A stretch of 64,000 nucleotides of DNA from Parapedobacter pyrenivorans_A. Lineage in GTDB: Bacteria > Bacteroidota > Bacteroidia > Sphingobacteriales > Sphingobacteriaceae. The notes beneath the pieces are model-generated. The model ran no database searches and had not been told where the DNA came from. It saw only the letters and a program-made list of their open reading frames with translations. The number at the start of each line of letters is the position of its first letter. The stretch's first letter is position 1. Location: positions 58,564 to 122,563 of the forward strand of contig NZ_JBHEUZ010000016.1 of assembly GCF_041925275.1 (NCBI RefSeq), in the 5' to 3' direction. Shown in pieces: positions 9,887 through 18,360 of this stretch. The position numbers were made by a program, and so were the translations under genes.

Positions 9887-10939
9887 ATGCAAAGCAAACT
9901 AATCGTTTCCTTTTGTTCGTTTGTGGCCTTATGGCTCGGTTTCATCTGCTGTGCAGGTGAAACCACTTCCAAATCCGAACAACAGCCCCAACCATCGGAA
10001 CAGTGGGTCACCTACACGGGTGGTGCCGGGCCGGGAAAAGGCAAACAGATCGTGCTGATAAGCGGCGACGAGGAGTACCGCTCGGAAGAGGCCCTGCCCA
10101 TGCTGGCGCAAATCCTCGCCAGCCGGTTGGGATTTACCTGTACCGTGTTGTTTTCCCTCGACCCCGAAACCGGTGAGATAGACCCCAATCAGCAAGCTAA
10201 CATTCCCGGGCTCCAAGCCTTGGAAAATGCAGACCTCATGATCATCTTCACCCGGTTCCGAGAGCTCCCGCAGGAACAAATGCACTACATCGACGACTAC
10301 CTCACGGCAGGGAAACCCGTCATCGGCCTGCGTACCGCCACCCACGCTTTCCATTATACCAGAAACAAGGAAGACCAATACGCCAAGTATGATTTCCAAA
10401 GCAATGTGCCGGGCTGGGAAAACGGTTTCGGCAGCCTCGTGCTTGGCGAGACGTGGGTAAGCCACCACGGCAACCATGGCAGCGAAGGAACAAGGGCCGT
10501 CATCAACGATGCCCATGCCACACACCCCATTCTGAAGGGCGTTGAAGATATCTGGGGCCCTACCGATGTATATACCGTAGGGCCACTGGACGATGCGACC
10601 GTATTACTGTATGGACAGTCTACCAGCGGAATGAGCGCAGATGCACCGATCAACACTGAAAAGGAGATGCTACCCATCGCCTGGACAAGGACATACCAGC
10701 TGCCGGGCGGAAAAGAAGGAAAAGCGTTTACGACGACGATGGGGGCCTCGGTAGACCTCCAAAGTACGGACTTGCGGCGATTGCTCGTGAATGCCTGCTT
10801 TTGGGCCACCGGGTTGGAAAAGGCGATATCCGAGCAGGTCGATGTATCGGTCGTTTCACCTTATACCCCCACCATGTTTGGGTTTGACGGCTTCAAGCGT
10901 GGGCAATTTCCAGCAGACTTCCGTAGGGTCGCAGATTGA
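9887..10939 (+). CDS. ThuA-domain protein, exported
   Basis: 350 residues. A hydrophobic N-terminal segment ends in FICCAGE (Cys21/22), suggesting a secreted or lipid-anchored protein. The body is a ThuA-like, glutamine-amidotransferase-fold domain (about 45-285): KQIVLISGDEEYRSEEALPM at its start, LMIIFTRFRELP near 110, and GLRTATHAFHY near 144. ThuA proteins were named for trehalose utilisation and recur next to Gfo/Idh/MocA and DUF1080 genes in Bacteroidota and Planctomycetes, but their catalytic role is not settled. Spacing to its neighbours (17 and 33 bases) puts it in the operon. Confidence 0.8.
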   Translation: MQSKLIVSFCSFVALWLGFICCAGETTSKSEQQPQPSEQWVTYTGGAGPGKGKQIVLISGDEEYRSEEALPMLAQILASRLGFTCTVLFSLDPETGEIDPNQQANIPGLQALENADLMIIFTRFRELPQEQMHYIDDYLTAGKPVIGLRTATHAFHYTRNKEDQYAKYDFQSNVPGWENGFGSLVLGETWVSHHGNHGSEGTRAVINDAHATHPILKGVEDIWGPTDVYTVGPLDDATVLLYGQSTSGMSADAPINTEKEMLPIAWTRTYQLPGGKEGKAFTTTMGASVDLQSTDLRRLLVNACFWATGLEKAISEQVDVSVVSPYTPTMFGFDGFKRGQFPADFRRVAD

Positions 10940-10972
10940 AGATGATAAAAGTGGGTTGCTAAACATACAAAT

Positions 10973-11830
10973 ATGCTAAAAATAGGAGTTAATACGTTTC
11001 TGCTTACCTCGCCATTTACCAGCGAGCAGGTGGATATCTTCGGGCAATTCAAAGCATGGGGATGCGATGCGGTTGAAATAGCGTTGGAGGATGCCTCACA
11101 TATTGATGCGGCTATCATCAAACGGGCACTGGAAGAATATGATCTTACCTGCTCGTCCATTTGCGCTGCAATGGGCCCCGGCCGCGACCTCCGGGGTACG
11201 CCGGCCGAACAGCAAGCGGCCGTTGAATACATTACCCAAGGCATGGAATTGATGGCTCAAATCGGGTGCCCGGTCATGGCCGGCCCCATGTACTCCACCG
11301 TGGGGCGGGCCGAGCAAACGCCGGAAGACCAGTACCGCAGGCAATGGGATACGGTGGTGGTCCATTTGAAACAATTAGCGGCCAGGGCCGATGAGCTGGG
11401 GGTAAAGCTGGCCATGGAACCGTTGAACCGCTATGAAACCGACTTTATCAATACATGCGAGCAGGCCGTGGCACTCGTAGATGACGTGGGCCATCAAGCC
11501 ATCGGCATCCTGTTAGACACCTACCACATGAACATCGAAGAAAAGGACTCGGCAACAGCTATCCGGAAAGCCGGCCACCGCCTGTTGCATGTCCATGCCT
11601 GCGGTTGCGACCGGGGGGCACCCGGAGGTGACCATATCAATTGGGACAGCATCCGCGACGCACTGAAGGAAGTCAATTACCGCGGAAGCCTGGTCATTGA
11701 GTCGTTTACGCCGGCTGTCAAAGTGGTAGCCAAAGCAGCCTCTATCTGGCGCAATTTCGAACCTTCCCGCGAAGATATCGCTATCAAGGGCGTAGCTTTC
11801 CTACGTAACCAATTTATGACGGATTTCTAA
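10973..11830 (+). CDS. D-tagatose/D-psicose 3-epimerase-like TIM-barrel protein
   Basis: 285 residues of the ketose 3-epimerase branch of the sugar isomerase superfamily. The four expected metal/catalytic positions are visible in order: Glu in KLAMEPLNRYETD (about 147-159), Asp in LLDTYHMNIEE (about 180), His in LLHVHACGCDRG (about 205-217) and Glu in GSLVIESF (about 242). ETDFINT and the HV-A--DRG-PG-G-I-W signature fit D-tagatose/D-psicose/L-ribulose 3-epimerases. It likely moves a C3-epimeric ketose into central metabolism. It lies downstream of ThuA and upstream of the MFS transporter, with an AT-rich hairpin overlapping its stop. Confidence 0.8.
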   Translation: MLKIGVNTFLLTSPFTSEQVDIFGQFKAWGCDAVEIALEDASHIDAAIIKRALEEYDLTCSSICAAMGPGRDLRGTPAEQQAAVEYITQGMELMAQIGCPVMAGPMYSTVGRAEQTPEDQYRRQWDTVVVHLKQLAARADELGVKLAMEPLNRYETDFINTCEQAVALVDDVGHQAIGILLDTYHMNIEEKDSATAIRKAGHRLLHVHACGCDRGAPGGDHINWDSIRDALKEVNYRGSLVIESFTPAVKVVAKAASIWRNFEPSREDIAIKGVAFLRNQFMTDF

Positions 11831-11851
11831 TTTTATGAACAAAATTTAGAA
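11825..11851 (+). terminator. AT-rich hairpin at the epimerase stop
   Basis: TTCTAATTTT and AAAATTTAGAA form a 10-bp stem with one bulged base, loop ATGAAC, overlapping the stop codon. It is weak and AT-only at the base; it may dampen read-through into the transporter gene. Confidence 0.3.
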
Positions 11852-11947
11852 ACTGACAATAAACATTGTATTTTCAACGCTTTATTTACATCACAAATCG
11901 TATTAGAAAAAAACAAACAAGGATTAACCAGTTAAAACATTAAAAAA

Positions 11948-13186
11948 ATGAACGAAAACGTTAACAGAAGTGCCCTATTCAATGGGTCTTGTTTCGCGCT
12001 GATTACTACAGCTTTCACATTCTCCATCAGGGCGGGAATCTTGCCCCAGCTTGGTGCAGAATTTAATTTGACCGATACGCAACTTGGGTTTATTAACTCC
12101 ATGTTTTTCTTCGGGTTCCCGATTTCCATGATATTGGGCGGGCTGTTTTACCACACGTTTGGCCCGAAAAATATCATGCGGGTGGCGTTCATCGCACACA
12201 CCATTGGTATTATCATGACCATCTATGCAGGCGGCTATACCACACTTCTCCTGTCCACGTTGTTCATCGGTTTCGGAAACGGATGTACCGAGGCGGCTTG
12301 TAATCCGATGATTGCCGATATGTACTCCGGTGTGAAAATGGACAAGATGTTAAACCGGTTCCACATGTGGTTCCCCGGCGGTATCCTGCTGGGTGCGTTA
12401 ATCTCACAAGCCATGACCAGCTTAAACTTAGGTTGGGAACTGCAAATGTGGATCACTATGGTACCTACCGTTATCTATGCGTTCCTGTTCTTCGGGAAAA
12501 CGTTCCCCAAACCGCTGGTGGAAGCAGCAGCTTCATTGGGACAGAACGTCCGCGCCATGTTTACCCCTACCTTCCTGTTTATTTTCTTCTGCATGTTCCT
12601 TACGGCAATTTCCGAATTCGGCCCCAACCAATGGGTAAGCGTCATCATGGCGGCCAGCGGGGCAGAGCCCATGTTGATATTGGCATTGACCAGCGGACTA
12701 ATGGCCGTAGGTCGTTTCTTCGCCGAGCCGGTGGTGCGGGGCCTTGGCCAAAACGGCGTGTTGCTGGGCGGTGCCATTCTAACAGCCATCGGCATTTATA
12801 TGTTTAGTAGTGTCACCGGACCGATGGCTTACGTCGCGACGGTTATTTTCGCCATCGGCATCTGCTGGTTCTGGCCAACGATGATTGGCGTAGCCGCACA
12901 GCGCGTACCCAAAAGTGGTGCACTGGGAATGTCCATCATTGGTGGTGCGGGTATGTTCTCGTCAGCTATCTTCCAACCGATTATCGGAAGCTGGATCGAT
13001 GGCGCCCGAGCGACGAATGCGGCAACGGGACTGACCGGAAACGCACTTGAGCTTGCTACCGGACAGGATGCCATGATGAAGATGCTTATGTTCCCGGCAC
13101 TCCTCGTTGTATTGTTCCTTATCTTCTTCTTCTGGCAGAAGAACAAAAAATCAAACGCTGTGGAAGAAGCCGCGGCTACCGCGTAA
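11948..13186 (+). CDS. MFS sugar transporter
   Basis: 412 residues with about twelve hydrophobic helices, the major facilitator layout. The opening (SALFNGSCFALITTAFTFSIRAGILPQLG) and LGGLFYHTFGPKNIMR (the loop 2-3 region that carries motif A in this superfamily) are typical of sugar:proton symporters of the nucleoside/fucose-permease-like branch found in Bacteroidota sugar clusters. It sits in the inner membrane and would import the sugar released by the secreted enzymes encoded around it. It is preceded by 117 bases of AT-rich sequence and followed by two hairpins before the dehydrogenase gene. Substrate not determinable. Confidence 0.85.
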   Translation: MNENVNRSALFNGSCFALITTAFTFSIRAGILPQLGAEFNLTDTQLGFINSMFFFGFPISMILGGLFYHTFGPKNIMRVAFIAHTIGIIMTIYAGGYTTLLLSTLFIGFGNGCTEAACNPMIADMYSGVKMDKMLNRFHMWFPGGILLGALISQAMTSLNLGWELQMWITMVPTVIYAFLFFGKTFPKPLVEAAASLGQNVRAMFTPTFLFIFFCMFLTAISEFGPNQWVSVIMAASGAEPMLILALTSGLMAVGRFFAEPVVRGLGQNGVLLGGAILTAIGIYMFSSVTGPMAYVATVIFAIGICWFWPTMIGVAAQRVPKSGALGMSIIGGAGMFSSAIFQPIIGSWIDGARATNAATGLTGNALELATGQDAMMKMLMFPALLVVLFLIFFFWQKNKKSNAVEEAAATA

Positions 13187-13298
13187 GCCACTTACGCCCA
13201 ACCGTAAAAGCTCGGTGCGCACGTCGCAATCCGCTTCCACGGTTTTAATCGGATATAACGACTGGTTATTGCCGACGCAATATCGGCAATAACCCAGT
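13181..13298 (+). promoter_or_regulatory. Two hairpins between transporter and dehydrogenase genes
   Basis: A 7-bp stem (GCGTAAG / CTTACGC, 13181-13197) overlaps the MFS stop codon. A second, stronger one has arms 13261-13275 and 13283-13298: 15 bp with one bulge and a 7-base loop, starting ACTGGTTATTGCCGA. It ends 19 bases before the Gfo/Idh/MocA start and has no T-run, so it looks more like an mRNA processing/stability or translation-control element than a simple terminator. Confidence 0.45.
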
Positions 13299-13317
13299 TA
13301 TGCACTAATAAATAAGT

Positions 13318-14475
13318 ATGATGGATACAAAAAAACAATTGAGAATTGGATTGATAGGCTGCGGCTTTATGGGTCGAACCCATTCTAACGGCTATAACCG
13401 CATACCGAACTTTTTCCCCGACCTCGAATACCAGCCGGTACTCCAGGCAGTGTGCTCCCGGCGTGAGGAAAAAGTGAAAGCGTTTGCCACGCAATGGGGA
13501 TTCGCATCGTACGAAACCGATTGGCGGAAGCTCATTGCCCGCGATGATATCGATGCCGTGGATATATGCACACCGAATCACTTACATGCAGAGATTGCCA
13601 TCGCCGCCGCCGAAGCCGGAAAAATCGTGTTGACGGAGAAGCCGCTGGCGAGAAGCCTGGACGAAGCCAAAGCCATGGTCGACGCCGTAACCAAAGCTGG
13701 CGTTGCCAATACCGTATGGTACAATTACCGGCGGCTACCAGCCGTTACACTGGCAAAAAAAATCATCGATTCGGGCAAGCTGGGGAGGATATTCCACTAT
13801 CGGGCAAACTTTCTGCAAGATTGGACCATCAACGCCGACCTACCCCAGGGGGGTGATGCAGCGTGGCGCATGGATGTAGACGTAGCGGGTTCGGGCGTGA
13901 CCGGCGACTTGCTTGCCCATTGCATTGATACCGCCATGTGGCTCAATGGCGGCATTACCGAAGTGTCCGCACTGACCGAAACGTTCGTGAAACAACGGGT
14001 GCACCTAGATACGGGAAAACTGCAGGATGTCGGAATCGATGATGCCTGTATTTTCCATTGCCGTTTTTCAAATGGCTCGCTGGGGTTATTCGAGTCCACG
14101 CGTTACGCCCGCGGCCACAAAGCGTTGTATACATTTGAAATCAATGGTGAAAACGCTTCCCTTCGGTGGGACCTGCACGACCTGAACAGGCTGGAATATT
14201 TCGATAACGCCTGCGACTCGGATGTGAAGGGCTGGAGCTCCATCCACGTAACCAACGGCGATCACCCCTACATGGACAAATGGTGGGTGCCCGGCCTGGG
14301 AATCGGATATGAACACAGTTTCATCCACCAGGTGGCCGATTTCCTGAAAAGTTTGGAAACCGGCGAACCTTGCCAGCCGGATTTCGGAAATGCGTATGAA
14401 ACGCAGAAAGTGTGCGACGCAGTGATTGAATCGGCCAACTCGAAATCTTGGAAAAGCACAAACGTAGAACTATGA
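13318..14475 (+). CDS. Gfo/Idh/MocA family NAD(P)-dependent sugar oxidoreductase
   Basis: 385 residues. An N-terminal Rossmann fold shows GLIGCGFMGRTHSNG near 10-22, CTPNHLHAEIA near 84 and the family motif TEKPLAR near 106. The C-terminal half has the alpha/beta substrate domain with DLLAHCIDTAMWLNG near 200, containing the conserved Asp/His region. Members oxidise or reduce sugars and inositols, and several make or use 3-keto-glycosides. No Tat or Sec signal is seen, so it acts in the cytosol. The first two codons are both ATG (13318, 13321). Its stop overlaps the DUF1080 start (ATGA at 14472), coupling the two products. Confidence 0.9.
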   Translation: MMDTKKQLRIGLIGCGFMGRTHSNGYNRIPNFFPDLEYQPVLQAVCSRREEKVKAFATQWGFASYETDWRKLIARDDIDAVDICTPNHLHAEIAIAAAEAGKIVLTEKPLARSLDEAKAMVDAVTKAGVANTVWYNYRRLPAVTLAKKIIDSGKLGRIFHYRANFLQDWTINADLPQGGDAAWRMDVDVAGSGVTGDLLAHCIDTAMWLNGGITEVSALTETFVKQRVHLDTGKLQDVGIDDACIFHCRFSNGSLGLFESTRYARGHKALYTFEINGENASLRWDLHDLNRLEYFDNACDSDVKGWSSIHVTNGDHPYMDKWWVPGLGIGYEHSFIHQVADFLKSLETGEPCQPDFGNAYETQKVCDAVIESANSKSWKSTNVEL

Positions 14476-15236
14476 ACATATTGACAATCGGTACAGTTAC
14501 TTTATCAGCCCTGGTGATGTCTGCCTGTGGCACAGGTAATTCACAAAACACGGAAAATTCATCCGATGCAGCAGAATACATAGCGCTGTTTGACGGCTCC
14601 AGTTTAACAGGCTGGCGCGGCGACACCAGCCTGTGGCGGGCCGAAGGTGGTGCCCTGGTGGGCGAAATTAAACCCGGCGGGGAGCTAGCCAACAACTCCT
14701 TCATCATTTGGGAAGGTGGACAGCCGGGAGATTTCGAACTGATTGCCGAATACCGCATGACGGGCAACGGCAACAGCGGTATCAACTACCGGAGCGAGGA
14801 ACTCGCCGAACCCCCGTTCGCGCTGAAAGGCTACCAGGCAGACATCGACGCGGCAAACACCTATACCGGCCAAAACTACGAAGAGCGTGGGCGCACCATC
14901 CTTGCGTTCCCTGGGCAACATATGAGGCTTCCGGAGGTCGCTGGCAGCGTCAGCGACTACGCCAAAGGGAATATATGGACGGCAGGGGAAGAAGTAGAAT
15001 CGCTGGGCAACCGAGATTCCCTACGCCTACTCATTAAGGAAAACGATTGGAACGAAATCCGGATCGTTGCAAAAGGCAATCAACTCGAACATTACATTAA
15101 CGGTACCCTGATGAGTAAAGTCGTCGATAACGATGCTACCAATCGGAAACTTGAAGGTGCCATCGGTTTCCAGGTGCATGTAGGCCCTCCAATGAAAATC
15201 GAATATCGAAACATCCGGTTGAAAAACATCGACTAA
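14472..15236 (+). CDS. DUF1080 lipoprotein (3-keto-disaccharide hydrolase family)
   Basis: 254 residues from the ATG at 14472, chosen because it overlaps the upstream stop as ATGA and starts a clean signal peptide ending VMSAC (Cys19); an in-frame ATG at 14448 would spoil the signal. After the lipid anchor comes a jelly-roll DUF1080 domain with FDGSSLTGWRGD near 44, DFELIAEYRMTGNGNSGINYR near 87 and a late LEHYINGTL near 205. Characterised members of this family cleave 3-keto-glycosides. It is likely a periplasmic or surface hydrolase acting with the dehydrogenase and heme proteins of the cluster. Family call is strong; activity is by family. Confidence 0.88.
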   Translation: MNILTIGTVTLSALVMSACGTGNSQNTENSSDAAEYIALFDGSSLTGWRGDTSLWRAEGGALVGEIKPGGELANNSFIIWEGGQPGDFELIAEYRMTGNGNSGINYRSEELAEPPFALKGYQADIDAANTYTGQNYEERGRTILAFPGQHMRLPEVAGSVSDYAKGNIWTAGEEVESLGNRDSLRLLIKENDWNEIRIVAKGNQLEHYINGTLMSKVVDNDATNRKLEGAIGFQVHVGPPMKIEYRNIRLKNID

Positions 15237-15273
15237 GCCACGGAAGGGAAGTTTCGAAAACCAACTGATGCGA

Positions 15274-15289
15274 TTTTTGTTAACAAAAA
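15274..15289. promoter_or_regulatory. 16-bp perfect palindrome upstream of the hydrolase gene
   Basis: TTTTTGTTAACAAAAA is fully self-complementary and lies 13 bases before the ATG of the alpha/beta hydrolase gene. It could be an operator; low complexity makes chance plausible. Confidence 0.25.
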
Positions 15290-15302
15290 AACGTTTGTCA
15301 TC

Positions 15303-16130
15303 ATGCCAGTAATTCAGAACAGAACAGCCACGCAGGAAGTAGGTATCAATTATGTCGATTACGGAAGTGGCCAGCCGGTCATCCTCATCCACGGTTGGCC
15401 GCTGAGCCACAAAGCCTGGGAAAAACAAATTGCGGCATTGGTAGACGGTGGTTACCGCGTTATTGCTTACGATAGGCGTGGCTTTGGCCAATCCGATGCG
15501 CCTTGGCAGGGATACGACTATGACGTGCTGGCAAGTGACCTCTATGCACTGATTACGCAGTTGAACCTCCCGCAGGTAAACTTGGTTGGTTTTTCGATGG
15601 GCGGCGGCGAGGTGATTCGGTACCTGACACGGTACGGTCAGGAAAACATCGGCAAGATAGCGCTTGTTGCATCGATTATCCCACTGGTCAAACAAAAGCC
15701 CGATAATCCGGATGGAGTGCCCGAGGCCGGTCTCAAAGATATTCTGCAGGCATTGGAAACTGATCGGTTAAAGTTCTTATCCAATTTCCACCCAGCTTTT
15801 TACAACTATAAGGGCGATGGAAAACCAATAAGCGAGCAGCAATTGGAATACGATTTCAGCATCTCATCCCACGCTGCCCCACAGGCCACCATCGAGGCGG
15901 CAAAAGCATGGATGGATACGGATTTCCGGGCAGAGTGCAAGCAGATCTCCGTGCCAACGCTCATCATCCACGGCAAGGTAGACGAAACGGTACCGATCGC
16001 AACGTCAGCAAACCAAGCAGTGGCGTTAATACCAAACAGCAAGCTCATTGTCTATGAAGATGCGCCCCATGGCCTCAACATTACACATGCCGACCGACTG
16101 AACAACGACCTGCTGGCGTTCTTCAAATAA
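15303..16130 (+). CDS. Alpha/beta hydrolase (non-heme haloperoxidase-like)
   Basis: 275 residues, full-length single-domain alpha/beta hydrolase without a signal peptide. The oxyanion loop is HGWPLSHKAW near 31, the nucleophile elbow GFSMGGGE (Ser near 100), the acid Asp in HGKVDETVP near 225 and the His in APHGLN near 256. This layout, with the early YDRRGFGQSD, matches the cofactor-free chloroperoxidase/esterase group; in vivo substrates are usually unknown. It follows the sugar cluster by 66 bases and may be independently expressed. Confidence 0.85.
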   Translation: MPVIQNRTATQEVGINYVDYGSGQPVILIHGWPLSHKAWEKQIAALVDGGYRVIAYDRRGFGQSDAPWQGYDYDVLASDLYALITQLNLPQVNLVGFSMGGGEVIRYLTRYGQENIGKIALVASIIPLVKQKPDNPDGVPEAGLKDILQALETDRLKFLSNFHPAFYNYKGDGKPISEQQLEYDFSISSHAAPQATIEAAKAWMDTDFRAECKQISVPTLIIHGKVDETVPIATSANQAVALIPNSKLIVYEDAPHGLNITHADRLNNDLLAFFK

Positions 16131-16224
16131 CAGTGACAATGGAACACCAAAAAGGCGCAGGAAGGTGCACGAATTTATATTGCTGTTTTCCTGTCCAAAA
16201 ATTCCGTAATCGGATTTTTTGTAG

Positions 16225-16232
16225 TAGGTTTG
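16225..16232 (+). promoter_or_regulatory. Candidate -7 promoter box for the DHH phosphoesterase gene
   Basis: TAGGTTTG matches the Bacteroidota -7 consensus TAnnTTTG and lies 18 bases before the ATG, implying a short leader. No clear TTG at -33. Confidence 0.4.
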
Positions 16233-16250
16233 CAACCTTTTAGCAGTTGA

Positions 16251-17261
16251 ATGTTTACACCGGAAACGCTTAGGGAGGAACTGGCCAAACCGAAGCAGAT
16301 TGTTGTTACCACACACCACAAACCCGACGGAGATGCACTGGGTTCATCGTTGGCCGTATACCATTGGTTGAAAGCCAAAGGTCATGCTGTCCACGTGATC
16401 GTACCATCGGATTTCCCGGCATTCCTCAACTGGATGCCCGGTCGGCAGGACGTAACAATATACGCTGAGAAAAAGACGGATAGTGATAGGCGCATTGCGG
16501 AGGCAGATTTCATCTGCTGCTTGGACTTCAACGGACTGCCTCGCATCCATGCCATGGCGGATAGTGTGAAAAATACGGCTGCTGTAAAAATCATGATCGA
16601 TCACCACCTGGACCCCGAAGGCTTTGATGACTACCGGCATTGGGATAGTAGTGCCGCAGCAACCGCGCAATTGGTCTATGATTTTATTGTGAACGTCATG
16701 GGCGACCATCAAGCGATTACACCCGACATAGCCACCTGTCTATACACCGGACTTATGACCGATACGGGTTCTTTCCGGTTCCAGACCACTACCCCATCGG
16801 TACACCTTATCGCGGCCGACTTGATTACACGGGGTGCCAAAAATTGGGAAATACACGAGCACGTATACAACAGCTATACAGAGAATCGATTGAAGTTTCT
16901 CGGATTCTGTTTGGTAAATCGTCTCGAAGTACTGCACGAATACCGCACGGCCCTATTCAGCGTGTCGCGCCAAGACCTCAGTCGGTTCCGCATCACCACG
17001 GGCGATACAGAAGGATTGGTGAATTATGCGCTGTCGATTAGTGGCATGAAGCTTGCCGCGTTGATCGTCGACCGTACCGATCAGGTTAAGCTGTCGTTGC
17101 GGTCTATTGGTGACTTTCCCTGCAATGAAGTATGCAGGGACCATTTCAACGGTGGCGGCCACCGCAATGCGGCGGGCGGAAATTCGAACGAGCCGCTAGC
17201 GGATGTCGTGCAAAAATTCAAAGCTCTATTGCCGGAATATAAAACACGTTTAACACAATAA
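16251..17261 (+). CDS. nrnA: DHH-family phosphoesterase, NrnA-like oligoribonuclease / pAp phosphatase
   Basis: 336 residues. The DHH domain shows THHKPDGDALGSS (about 21-33), CLDFNG near 90, the namesake IDHHLDP near 121, and the DHHA1 domain ends with GGGHRNAAGG near 300, which binds the substrate phosphate or base. NrnA enzymes degrade short RNA to mononucleotides and hydrolyse 3'-phosphoadenosine 5'-phosphate in the cytosol using Mn2+. The length matches the family. It is followed 19 bases later by an FKBP gene that ends with a terminator, so the two probably share a transcript. Confidence 0.85.
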   Translation: MFTPETLREELAKPKQIVVTTHHKPDGDALGSSLAVYHWLKAKGHAVHVIVPSDFPAFLNWMPGRQDVTIYAEKKTDSDRRIAEADFICCLDFNGLPRIHAMADSVKNTAAVKIMIDHHLDPEGFDDYRHWDSSAAATAQLVYDFIVNVMGDHQAITPDIATCLYTGLMTDTGSFRFQTTTPSVHLIAADLITRGAKNWEIHEHVYNSYTENRLKFLGFCLVNRLEVLHEYRTALFSVSRQDLSRFRITTGDTEGLVNYALSISGMKLAALIVDRTDQVKLSLRSIGDFPCNEVCRDHFNGGGHRNAAGGNSNEPLADVVQKFKALLPEYKTRLTQ

Positions 17262-17280
17262 TTAATCACATACAAAAAAC

Positions 17281-18249
17281 ATGAAGAAATCAATTTTTAG
17301 TTTAGGGCTTGCCATAGCGATTTTGGGTAGCGCCTGCCAGCAGTTCGAGAAGGGAGAAGGCGGCCTGCAATATAAAATCGTGAAAGACAACGGCCAGCCC
17401 AAGGCACAAGCCGGAGATTTGCTTTCCATACACCTGACCGTTACGACAGACAGGGACTCCCTGCTGCAAAGCACGTACAAAATCGGGCTCCCTCAAATCA
17501 TCAACATAGCCCCCGATTCTACACCGGGAGTTTATCCGGGCGATTACAACTCGATGTTCCGGATGCTCGGTGACGGTGACAGTGCGGTGTTTAAGCTCGA
17601 CCTCGACACCATGGCTGCCAAAACAATGCAGCCTAAACCCGACTTTGCCGACAAGTACGTTATATTCAATGTGAAAGTAAACAAGCACTTCCAAAAGGGT
17701 GAGCTGACCGATAGTGCGCTGTATGCTGAAGTGAATACATACTTCGATTCAGAAATTGAAAAATTAAAGACGTCGGAAGAGGGCAAAATTGCCAGCTATA
17801 TCAAGAAAAACAACCTTGAACCGCTGAAAACGGCTTCAGGTCTGCAGTACATCATTGTAGAAGAAGGCACCGGCGAAAAACCGGTTGCGGGCGATACCGT
17901 GCAAGTGAACTATACCGGTGCACTCATTGCCAATGGTGAAGTATTCGATACATCCGTCAAAGCAGTGGCCGAAGAGCATAAAATATTCAATGCTATGCGG
18001 CCTTACGAACCGGCCAAATTCGCCATCGGCGTACGTCAGGTTATTCCAGGATGGGACGAAGGCTTGCTGCTGCTCCCCAAGGGAAGTAAAGCAAAGCTGA
18101 TCATTCCATCCGAACTGGGGTATGGCGAACGCGGCGACGGCCGTGGTGTGATCCCGCCGTTTGCTCCGCTGGTATTCGACATCGAATTGATCGACATCCT
18201 GAAACCCGCCGTACCTGACTCATCGGCACAGGACAATACCGAAGAATAA
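17281..18249 (+). CDS. FKBP-type peptidyl-prolyl isomerase lipoprotein
   Basis: 322 residues. Lipoprotein signal with GSAC (Cys19). A first FKBP-like domain (about 25-140) is followed by a helical linker and then a typical FKBP domain (about 180-310): GLQYIIVEEGTGEKPVAGDTV, then VIPGWDEGLLLLPKGSKAKLIIPSELGYG. The second domain keeps the residues normally lining the active site (YTG, FD, VIPGW, Y), while the first appears degenerate. It likely assists folding of secreted or outer-membrane proteins. Such two-domain FKBP lipoproteins are common in Bacteroidota. It ends 7 bases before a strong terminator. Confidence 0.85.
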   Translation: MKKSIFSLGLAIAILGSACQQFEKGEGGLQYKIVKDNGQPKAQAGDLLSIHLTVTTDRDSLLQSTYKIGLPQIINIAPDSTPGVYPGDYNSMFRMLGDGDSAVFKLDLDTMAAKTMQPKPDFADKYVIFNVKVNKHFQKGELTDSALYAEVNTYFDSEIEKLKTSEEGKIASYIKKNNLEPLKTASGLQYIIVEEGTGEKPVAGDTVQVNYTGALIANGEVFDTSVKAVAEEHKIFNAMRPYEPAKFAIGVRQVIPGWDEGLLLLPKGSKAKLIIPSELGYGERGDGRGVIPPFAPLVFDIELIDILKPAVPDSSAQDNTEE

Positions 18250-18256
18250 ACGAGCA

Positions 18257-18293
18257 GCAAAAACGCCCTCCCAATAACGGAGGGCGTTTTTGC
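18257..18293 (+). terminator. Strong intrinsic terminator after the FKBP gene
   Basis: A perfect 15-bp stem, GCAAAAACGCCCTCC pairing with GGAGGGCGTTTTTGC, loop CAATAAC, containing a T5 run. It is 7 bases past the stop and should end the DHH-FKBP transcript. Confidence 0.9.
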
Positions 18294-18310
18294 TTAACGG
18301 CCTTGGATAC

Positions 18311-18341
18311 TTGGTTTTGAAGGCCAAGTTAATTAAGTTTG
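18311..18341 (+). promoter_or_regulatory. Promoter of the tatD gene
   Basis: TTGG (18311-18314), a 19-base spacer and TAAGTTTG (18334-18341) match the Bacteroidota -33/-7 arrangement, directly downstream of the FKBP terminator and 19 bases before the TatD ATG. Confidence 0.6.
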
Positions 18342-18360
18342 CAGCGACCCGCAATTGACT

